A DNA stretch of 28,657 nucleotides from CAZGXM01 sp964529795 (GTDB taxonomy: Bacteria; Bacillota; JADQBR01). The DNA is taken from the NCBI GenBank assembly GCA_964529795.1, contig CAZGXM010000033.1, forward strand, positions 1 through 28,657. The letters run 5' to 3'. Position numbers and translations under genes: made by a program. Every line of letters begins with the position of its first letter. The first letter of the stretch is position 1. Positions 7,652 through 13,032 of this stretch are shown in pieces. Below the pieces are notes generated by a model. That model was not told the DNA's origin. It saw only the letters and a list, made by a program, of their open reading frames with translations, and made no database searches.

Positions 7652-7672
7652 ATTTGCTTGTTACGGCTATCT

Positions 7673-8761
7673 TTATTGTCTTTCTTTGGCATGACACGTT
7701 GCGCAGCTGGTGGCAGCGTGACAGCTGTAGCAGGCAGTATCACCGTCTGCCCTGACTTTTTCCGGATGTTTTTTCTTCCAGTCAGACGGGTGCAATGTAA
7801 AGTGACATTGGCCGCAGTACACATTGGTAGTAGGCGGCGCAACTTCCTTTTCCGGTTCCTTTTCTTTATTGTGACATGCCAAACAGCCCTGGGCAAACTG
7901 CCGTGCCCGTTCGGGATGGTCCACCGAGTAAACTTTTGTGTGCGTTACCGGTCTCCTGATGTGACAATTGTAACAGAAACCGTTGGTTCGTGCTTCCCGT
8001 TGTACGTTGAGCAAAGGGTCGGCATTTTCGTCATAAGCCTTTTTGTTGGCAATATTATACTCGTGACATTGGTTACAACTGTTAATGTCCTTGAATGCCG
8101 CCCGACCATGCTGGGTATCCCAGTCGGCCCGGTGATGCGATGCCGGCGCTTGCTTGCCGGTATGACAGGTATTACAGTCTCGCGGCGCTTTTGCCCCGTT
8201 ATGGCATTCCATACACTTATCCATGGGAATCCTGTTGCCGTGGGACGCCAATTCCTGTGCCATTTTTAGCGTGAATTCCCCGGGGTCTATTCCCCTGGCC
8301 ATAATTACCTCTTTATTCACATTGGCATGCACAACCTCTTCATGACAGTCAATACAGTCAAGTCCTTTTTTCATATGCAATTCGTGGGGAATTACCAGGT
8401 CCCCCGGCGGGGTGACAATACGCCTGGGATTATGACATTGAAGACAGATTTCGTCTTTCATGAACTTGTCATTTTCAATCGGCAAACGATATCGCCCGGT
8501 CTTTTCTCTGAATTTAAATGTGGTCATGGACAAATCCTTGTGGCATTTAATACATTCCACATTATTATGGGCCGTAACTTGCCACGTCTTGACTTGAGGT
8601 TGCATTGAATGGCATCCCCCGCAGGCTTCGGGATTCTTGTCGTATTTTAAATAAGATCCAAGCCCGTAACCCACAACCGCAATAACTACGTAAATCAGCA
8701 GCAGTCTCAAAAAACGTTTGCGTTTTTTCGGTCGCGGATTGTTATACGGTGATGAACTCAT
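7673..8761 (-). CDS. 12-heme NapC/NirT-type multiheme cytochrome c (module B)
   Basis: A 362-residue paralogue of the module A protein. It has a basic N-terminus (PKKRKRFLR), one membrane helix (about residues 18-37) and twelve CXXCH sites from CGGCH at residue 47 to CATCH at residue 353. Long blocks are shared with module A, for example KTWQVTAHNN, RIVTPPGDL, GNRIPMDKCM and FCYNCH, so heme order and fold should be the same. Predicted role: quinol-linked electron transfer from the membrane to an extracytoplasmic acceptor. It starts 19 bases after the small single-TM gene (8781-8894) with a GGGGAGG site. It is the last gene of module B; the following hairpin is weak. Confidence 0.93.
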   Translation of the reverse strand: MSSSPYNNPRPKKRKRFLRLLLIYVVIAVVGYGLGSYLKYDKNPEACGGCHSMQPQVKTWQVTAHNNVECIKCHKDLSMTTFKFREKTGRYRLPIENDKFMKDEICLQCHNPRRIVTPPGDLVIPHELHMKKGLDCIDCHEEVVHANVNKEVIMARGIDPGEFTLKMAQELASHGNRIPMDKCMECHNGAKAPRDCNTCHTGKQAPASHHRADWDTQHGRAAFKDINSCNQCHEYNIANKKAYDENADPLLNVQREARTNGFCYNCHIRRPVTHTKVYSVDHPERARQFAQGCLACHNKEKEPEKEVAPPTTNVYCGQCHFTLHPSDWKKKHPEKVRADGDTACYSCHAATSCATCHAKERQ

Positions 8762-8780
8762 AAACTACCTCCCCTCTCCC

Positions 8781-8894
8781 CTACATAAAACCTATCGGTA
8801 AAAATAACTTGAGAAACCACACCAGTATCAAAACATAGATAATCATTTCACTGATGATCAAAACCTTGTTGCCGCTGTATTTATTTAAGCTCAT
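8781..8894 (-). CDS. 37-residue single-TM protein, detached fifth helix of cytochrome b
   Basis: ATG at 8894 follows a G-rich ribosome site 12 bases after the cytochrome b stop; TAG ends at 8781. The 37-residue product has one helix with LII.E..IY.LIL. It aligns with the C-terminal helix of the module A cytochrome b (FAHSRGLIIFELVVYITIFI). It therefore looks like the fifth helix of cytochrome b encoded as its own gene, by fission in B or fusion in A. It probably sits beside cytochrome b in the complex. Confidence 0.78.
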   Translation of the reverse strand: MSLNKYSGNKVLIISEMIIYVLILVWFLKLFLPIGFM

Positions 8895-8906
8895 TTCCCC
8901 GCCCCC

Positions 8907-9668
8907 TCACATTTTTAATTTGGCGGTATCGTCTTTGATGACATGTGCATTCCGGGAACTGTTGGCACCCTGCTCATCACCCAAAATTTTTGCCAGTTCT
9001 ACCGGATGTTCGTGTTCCATCAGTTTTTGAGACATCTTCCCGTGGAACCAGACAAAGTTCATGGGGAAGAAATCCGGACTGAAGTGGACATTATAAAAGT
9101 GCCAAACAAAAATGGCTAATATGGCCAACATCGCTTCATCGCTATGGGCTATGCGGGTACTTTCTATCAGCCACCTGGGAAACAATCCCGCAGCGATATC
9201 CGGAAACCACATCATCAATCCCGACCCGCCCATGATGAACATACCCCAAAACACCGCCCAATAGTCAAATTTTTCCTTATACGAATACCGGTCAAATTTT
9301 GCCCGTTCTTTGGAAAGCCCCAATAAGTAGCGCATGTGTTGCATCAAATCCAGGATGTCCTTTAAGGCCGGCACGGTGGCCGTACTGATCTCTCTTTTAA
9401 CAATGGGATAGATAATCAAATACAGCAGGTGATAAACCGAACTTGCCAGCATTATCACCCCGCCGGTCAGGTGAATGGTAAACATTGTGTCGAAACCGCC
9501 AAACAAGGCCGTTACTTTTGGTGCCCACCATGTATGGTTATACTTGATTGGCAGGCCGGTGAAGGTAGCCATGAAGAAACTGACAAACATCATTATATGT
9601 TGAATTCGCTGATGAATATTGAAACGCTCAAACTTCCGCAGACGTTTACCGTACGCGCTTTGGAACAT
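8907..9668 (-). CDS. Membrane cytochrome b, FdnI/b561-like (module B)
   Basis: A 253-residue protein with four helices (about residues 24-42, 62-88, 136-154, 176-196) and histidines H24, H66, H80, H190 and H195 at the same relative places as in module A, suited to two b hemes. Shared stretches include TGLPIKY, MRYLLGLSKE, MGGSGL, RIAH and the cytosolic segment HEHPVE. Unlike the module A copy it ends in a hydrophilic tail without a fifth helix; that helix is encoded by the next small gene. It starts 18 bases after the 7-heme gene. Probable role: menaquinone-linked electron exchange with the two c-type cytochromes. Confidence 0.9.
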   Translation of the reverse strand: MFQSAYGKRLRKFERFNIHQRIQHIMMFVSFFMATFTGLPIKYNHTWWAPKVTALFGGFDTMFTIHLTGGVIMLASSVYHLLYLIIYPIVKREISTATVPALKDILDLMQHMRYLLGLSKERAKFDRYSYKEKFDYWAVFWGMFIMGGSGLMMWFPDIAAGLFPRWLIESTRIAHSDEAMLAILAIFVWHFYNVHFSPDFFPMNFVWFHGKMSQKLMEHEHPVELAKILGDEQGANSSRNAHVIKDDTAKLKM

Positions 9669-9686
9669 TTTTCCCCTCCCCCCTTC

Positions 9687-10559
9687 CTAGTGCCGGGTGG
9701 TCTTGCCCGCTGCTGCCTCTTTATACTTGCGGAGCAATTCCAGTTCAATATGAATTATCAGCAAGGTGATGGTGATAATTGTTAACCAGGTGAAGAATTT
9801 AAGCGTCCAGTACATCGGTGCACCGGGACCGCTGGGTTCAAAAGTCCAGTGTTCTTTGCCTTTTGCAAAATTTGACTGTGCCTTAAAATGACATTTTGCG
9901 CATGTTTCCGGAAGATTGGCTTTGCTTACCGTTGATTTCGGGTCTTCCGGTCCCAAAATACGATGTCCGGTATGACAGTCGGCACAGGTTGCCGCTCCGG
10001 TACTACCCAGATAAACCGCTTTCCCGTGGAAACTTTCCGCATAACTTTCAGCCACTTCGCCGTCATGACATTTGGTGCAGGTACGGGTGATATTATTGCG
10101 GTGTACCAGTGACTTGGGATCTTCCTTCTTTCTGACATCATGGCTTCCATGACAGTCAGCACACAATGCCGTCTGCTCGCCTTTTGCTTTCAATTGACCG
10201 TGAACACTGGCTCGATAGTCCACGTTGATATCTGCATGGCAAGCTTCACATTGTTCTGCCACCTGAAAGGCCAATTCTTGCCCGTAGACTACGTTTTTAT
10301 GCGGAATACTGGTAATACTGGCATGACAAGTGGTACAAGCATTGGTCCCATGGATTGATTGCTCGAATTCTTTCCCGGCGATATACAGGGATTTGGTTTT
10401 GCCCTCACGCTCTACACTAAAGTTTTTGGCTCCGTGGCACTGCAGGCAAGTCTCGTTTGTGAAATTGCCGGTGTTTTCAGCAGCGAACGCAACCGTTGTA
10501 CCTGCCATGACGAAAATCAAGCAGAGAAGCATTGGCAAGATTAGTCTTTTTAATGCCAC
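9687..10559 (-). CDS. 7-heme cytochrome c (module B)
   Basis: The start is placed at GTG 10559, because GAGGTG lies 8 bases upstream and the protein then begins with a typical signal peptide (VALKRLILPMLLCLIFVMAG...AFA). A longer frame from 10598 would run through leader element 3. The 290-residue product has seven CXXCH sites (CLQCH, CTTCH, CEACH, CADCH, CTKCH, CADCH, CAKCH) in the same order as the module A protein, repeated SxHG segments, and a C-terminal membrane helix (YWTLKFFTWLTIITITLLI). It is thus exported and anchored at its C-terminus. It should work with the cytochrome b and 12-heme protein encoded next. Confidence 0.92.
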   Translation of the reverse strand: MALKRLILPMLLCLIFVMAGTTVAFAAENTGNFTNETCLQCHGAKNFSVEREGKTKSLYIAGKEFEQSIHGTNACTTCHASITSIPHKNVVYGQELAFQVAEQCEACHADINVDYRASVHGQLKAKGEQTALCADCHGSHDVRKKEDPKSLVHRNNITRTCTKCHDGEVAESYAESFHGKAVYLGSTGAATCADCHTGHRILGPEDPKSTVSKANLPETCAKCHFKAQSNFAKGKEHWTFEPSGPGAPMYWTLKFFTWLTIITITLLIIHIELELLRKYKEAAAGKTTRH

Positions 10560-10586
10560 GTGGGATTCACCTCTTTCCGAGAAAAT

Positions 10587-10636
10587 AAAGGCCGGCAAAA
10601 TATTCTACCGGCCTCCGGACTTAAAATCTCTGGACT
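10587..10636 (-). promoter_or_regulatory. Leader element 3, ahead of the module B 7-heme gene
   Basis: Minus strand AGTCCAGAGATTTTAAGTCC, then GGAGGCCGG...CCGGCCTTTATTTT. It begins two bases after the stop of Com-like gene 4 and ends just before the 7-heme ribosome site. It is a terminator-like stem inside the operon, as expected for attenuation. Confidence 0.8.
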
Positions 10637-10637
10637 C

Positions 10638-10817
10638 TTACTTGTATTCAATTTTCTTTTCCCCTCCACCGGTAGTTTCAAACCCTCTGATGTTAATAAT
10701 GATAAAACGTTTACAGTGGCGGCATTTAATCACCACAACTTCTTCTTTTAACTGGCAAACAATTTTACCGCATTGACATCGTAAATTCTCCAATCCTTCC
10801 ATAACATCTTTGCCCAT
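10638..10817 (-). CDS. Com-like Cys-rich mini-protein 4 (module B)
   Basis: 59 residues from ATG at 10817 (AAGGGGGGAT ribosome site) to TAA at 10638. After a 12-residue N-terminal extension come RCQCGKIVC and KCRHCKRFI, the same five-cysteine pattern as the three module A paralogues. The tail is Gly/Lys rich. It lies directly upstream of the 7-heme gene, with leader element 3 between. It is the only clear Com-like gene in module B. Confidence 0.8.
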   Translation of the reverse strand: MGKDVMEGLENLRCQCGKIVCQLKEEVVVIKCRHCKRFIIINIRGFETTGGGEKKIEYK

Positions 10818-10911
10818 ACTATCCCCCCTTTAAGCAGTGAAAATTGTGCGGTTAGAGAACAGCCTTTGGAAGAACTCCTTCTGTGTTGAAAGACGGCTCT
10901 GACCTTCTTGA

Positions 10912-11118
10912 TTACATAGGCAGGAAAGGCGGCCATACCACAATCAAAGCCAGTGCAAACGTCAGGACACTGATTACTGCACCGAAAACAAATGTAGAAG
11001 CAACGGATAATGCACCGTTTGTCCATCCCAACACATAGCGGCTGAGATACAAGCCGCTGGCGAAACCAAAAGTAACAGCCAACAGCGCACCAGCAACTAA
11101 CATCAAAAACAATGTCAT
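10912..11118 (-). CDS. 68-residue membrane protein of module B
   Basis: ATG at 11118 follows AAAGGAGG with good spacing, just after leader element 2. The 68-residue product is almost wholly hydrophobic, with two predicted helices (about residues 3-25 and 36-62) joined by a short loop (SRYVLGWTNG). No family is recognised. It takes the place that the 42-residue single-TM gene has in module A, but the sequences are unrelated. It may be a small subunit of the cytochrome complex. Confidence 0.75.
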   Translation of the reverse strand: MTLFLMLVAGALLAVTFGFASGLYLSRYVLGWTNGALSVASTFVFGAVISVLTFALALIVVWPPFLPM

Positions 11119-11142
11119 TTTAAATTTCCTCCTTTCAAAGAT

Positions 11143-11197
11143 AAAAGGCCAGCGAAAATTAAATTCGCCGGCCTCCGGACTTTCAAGTCTCTGGACT
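11143..11197 (-). promoter_or_regulatory. Leader element 2, ahead of the 68-residue membrane protein
   Basis: Minus strand AGTCCAGAGACTTGAAAGTCC, then GGAGGCCGGCGAA...TTCGCTGGCCTTTTAT. It has a ten-pair stem with one G-U pair that forms only in minus-strand RNA. The ribosome site of the 68-residue gene follows at once. Confidence 0.82.
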
Positions 11198-11415
11198 CCT
11201 ATTAATATTTCTTTGATTTTCTTTTTTCAGGCCTTCTGTCAAGACCCCTTCCCCATTACCCACCGCACCTCGGTTTTGCCAATACACCTGAACCTTTCCC
11301 TCAACCTCACCTCCCGGTTTGCTTTCCCCACCCCTCTTTTAAATTCCCCGCCCGGAACCTCAGGCCTTTAACCCCAACCCTCCTTCTGAACAGAAAAAAT
11401 GCCAGCTTTAAATAC

Positions 11416-11464
11416 AAAAAGCCAGCATTTTCCTGCTGGCCTCTGGACTTAAAGTCTCCGGACT
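11416..11464 (-). promoter_or_regulatory. Leader element 1, first in the module B leader
   Basis: Minus strand AGTCCGGAGACTTTAAGTCC, then AGAGGCCAGCA...TGCTGGCTTTTTG. A second copy of the 3' arm with its own T-run, GCTGGCATTTTTT, follows at 11393-11406, so the 5' arm has two possible partners. Confidence 0.82.
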
Positions 11465-11537
11465 TTTCTTGGTATAAAGTGGTTAGTTAGCCATTTCACA
11501 ACCGCAAACACTAGATAATTTCTTGCTTATTTGTTAA

Positions 11538-11564
11538 ATTCGCTATTGAACTGTAAATTCCTGC
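11538..11564 (-). promoter_or_regulatory. Shared upstream block GCAGGAATTT-N11-GCGAAT (module B copy)
   Basis: Minus strand GCAGGAATTT (11564-11555), 11 bases, GCGAAT (11543-11538). It has identical half-sites and spacing to the module A copy, about 75 bases upstream of leader element 1. Confidence 0.55.
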
Positions 11565-11660
11565 TACATTGGCAAAATTTTTTCAAAATTTTTAGGAATA
11601 TGGTTACTATATTCATATGTAGACTTTAATGGCAAATTGCCTGTCTGTTAAAAAAATTAA

Positions 11661-11683
11661 GGCAGTGTCTTGAACACACTGCC
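11661..11683 (-). terminator. Rho-independent terminator after ddl
   Basis: Minus strand GGCAGTGT-GTTCAAG-ACACTGCC, an 8-bp stem, then TTAATTTTTTT. It lies about 11 bases after the ddl stop and separates ddl from the cytochrome region. Confidence 0.92.
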
Positions 11684-11693
11684 CATAAATGTT

Positions 11694-12617
11694 TTATTCC
11701 AGGGCCAGCCGGACAAGTTCGGATACCAGTTGGGGAAAAGATTTGCCGGCTGCACGGGCGGCATCGGGGAAAAGACTTGTTTCTGTCATGCCGGGAATGG
11801 TGTTAACTTCCAAAACATAGGGCTGTTCATCCGCGGCAACCATAAAATCCACCCTGGCCAAACCTTTACAGTTTAAGACCTGGTAGGTTTCTATGGATAA
11901 CTTTTCCACTAACTTTGTGACCGCCGTGGATATCCTGGCAGGAATTATGTGATCGCTGAGACCTTTGGTATATTTGGCCTGATAATCGTAAACGCCCGTA
12001 TGCGAGACAATTTCAATTAACGGCAATACTTCCGGGTCATCGTTTCCCAGCACCGAAGCAGTAACCTCTATACCGGAGATAAATTTTTCAATAAGAATTT
12101 TCTTGTCAAATTTCAGGGCATTCTTCATGGCGCCGGCCAGGTCATCTTCCGGTTCCACAAAATACACACCGATACTGGACCCCTGATTGGGAGCCTTCAC
12201 CACCAGTTTGCCGGAAAGTTGCTTGCGGATACTTTTTGCCTTTTCGTCCAAATTGCCCTGCCTACTGTCAAAAACAACATATGCTGCCGTCGGTATCCTG
12301 GCGGCCGCTATCATTCGTTTGGTTACAATTTTATTCATTGCCATGGCACTGGACAAGACACCACTACCTGTGTAGGGTACGTTAATTGTTTCCAACAATC
12401 CCTGGATCGCGCCGTCTTCACCACCAGGGCCGTGGAGGGCAATAAAGGCCACATCGGGATTTAAGTTTTTTATGTCAGCAGCTACGTTGGCGCCTACATC
12501 TATTAAATGTGCTGAATAACCCGCCTGTAGTAAAGCGTCATAAACAGCTTTGCCTGTACGTAGCGATACTTCACGTTCGGTGGATTGACCGCCGTACAAC
12601 ACAGCTACTTTCGGCAT
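11694..12617 (-). CDS. ddl: D-alanine--D-alanine ligase
   Basis: A 307-residue ATP-grasp enzyme that joins two D-alanines for peptidoglycan precursor synthesis in the cytosol. The N-terminal signature LYGGQSTEREVSLRTG and HGPGGEDG (about residue 80), the ATP-grasp lysine region KLVVKAPNQGSSIGV, and the C-terminal RVDFMV / LEVNTIPGMT metal- and ADP-binding segments are all present. ATG at 12617 has AAAGGAGG upstream. Length is normal for short Ddl enzymes. It is transcribed alone, diverging from tRNA-Trp, and ends at a clear terminator. The serine/tyrosine region agrees with D-Ala rather than D-Lac specificity, but this was not modelled. Confidence 0.96.
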   Translation of the reverse strand: MPKVAVLYGGQSTEREVSLRTGKAVYDALLQAGYSAHLIDVGANVAADIKNLNPDVAFIALHGPGGEDGAIQGLLETINVPYTGSGVLSSAMAMNKIVTKRMIAAARIPTAAYVVFDSRQGNLDEKAKSIRKQLSGKLVVKAPNQGSSIGVYFVEPEDDLAGAMKNALKFDKKILIEKFISGIEVTASVLGNDDPEVLPLIEIVSHTGVYDYQAKYTKGLSDHIIPARISTAVTKLVEKLSIETYQVLNCKGLARVDFMVAADEQPYVLEVNTIPGMTETSLFPDAARAAGKSFPQLVSELVRLALE

Positions 12618-12728
12618 TGCTTTTCCTCCTTTCGAAGCTTCTCACCAACTGAGCGCAGGTTCTGCAAACGGCACCCCGATAATTGCCTCCATTTTACTCA
12701 ATTTTATAGGAATTACAGAAACTGCAAC

Positions 12729-12757
12729 TTGCAAAGTTAAGTAAAACCTGTTAAAAT
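12729..12757 (+). promoter_or_regulatory. Sigma-A-type promoter of tRNA-Trp
   Basis: TTGCAA (12729-12734), 17 bases, TAAAAT (12752-12757). The tRNA begins 13 bases after the -10 box. Confidence 0.8.
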
Positions 12758-12769
12758 AAACAGTGCTGA

Positions 12770-12845
12770 AGGGGAGTAGCTCAATTGGTAGAGTAGCGGA
12801 CTCCAAATCCGTTGGTTGCGGGTTCGATTCCTGTCTCCCCTGCCA
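12770..12845 (+). tRNA. tRNA-Trp (anticodon CCA)
   Basis: A complete cloverleaf: acceptor stem AGGGGAG/CTCCCCT, D arm GCTC...GAGT, anticodon stem-loop with loop CTCCAAA and anticodon CCA, T arm GCGGGTTCGATTCCTGT, discriminator G and an encoded CCA end. It stands alone with its own promoter and terminator. Confidence 0.97.
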
Positions 12846-12846
12846 T

Positions 12847-12875
12847 AAAAAGGGCCTGATATGGGCTCTTTTTTT
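12847..12875 (+). terminator. Terminator after tRNA-Trp
   Basis: AAAAAGGGCC-TGATATG-GGCTCTTTTTTT forms a hairpin with one G-U pair and a run of seven T, directly after the tRNA. Confidence 0.85.
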
Positions 12876-12962
12876 AATTGTATGTAAAGATGCGGAATCC
12901 TTGCCTGTATTTATCCTGCCCGGAGTATGTATTTCCTGGTATTTCGGAACAATGAAAAGCTT

Positions 12963-12998
12963 AGGCTAATGTCTATCCTGAATAATAAACATTAGCCT
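12963..12998 (-). terminator. Hairpin terminator after the EF-G-like gene
   Basis: AGGCTAATGT/ACATTAGCCT, a perfect 10-bp stem with a 16-base loop. On minus it is followed by AAGCTTTT, so the T-run is only modest. It could serve both strands. Confidence 0.7.
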
Positions 12999-13032
12999 GA
13001 TATCATTACTTGGTTAATGAGCTAACAGTGAT

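Larger units (their letters stand above)
7276..7672 (-). promoter_or_regulatory. Leader region of module A (397 bases, no convincing gene)
   Basis: This is the gap between the module B 12-heme gene and Com-like gene 3. It holds a weak hairpin after module B (7621-7651), the shared promoter-like block (7554-7580), an AT-rich stretch with several TATAAT-like hexamers, and leader element 6 (7395-7446). An AAAAGGAGGG near 7343 is followed immediately by ATG and a 35-codon frame that overlaps Com-like gene 3, but the spacing is too short to trust. Confidence 0.6.
11119..11660 (-). promoter_or_regulatory. Leader region of module B (no convincing gene)
   Basis: This holds leader elements 2 and 1, a purine- and G-rich transcript stretch between them (about 11240-11395), the shared promoter-like block at 11538-11564, and an inverted repeat GAATAT-N7-ATATTC near 11600. 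A short GTG frame at 11239-11331 encodes about 30 residues including FRCIGK; it may be a decayed Com-like gene but is not supported as coding. Confidence 0.6.

Noticed and set aside
5498..8608. Plus-strand frames opposite the cytochrome genes
   Set aside because: They are mirror frames of CXXCH-rich coding sequence, without ribosome sites or domains.
9687..10598. Longer start for the module B 7-heme cytochrome at 10598
   Set aside because: It would translate through leader element 3 and put 13 residues before the signal peptide; GTG 10559 has the proper ribosome site.
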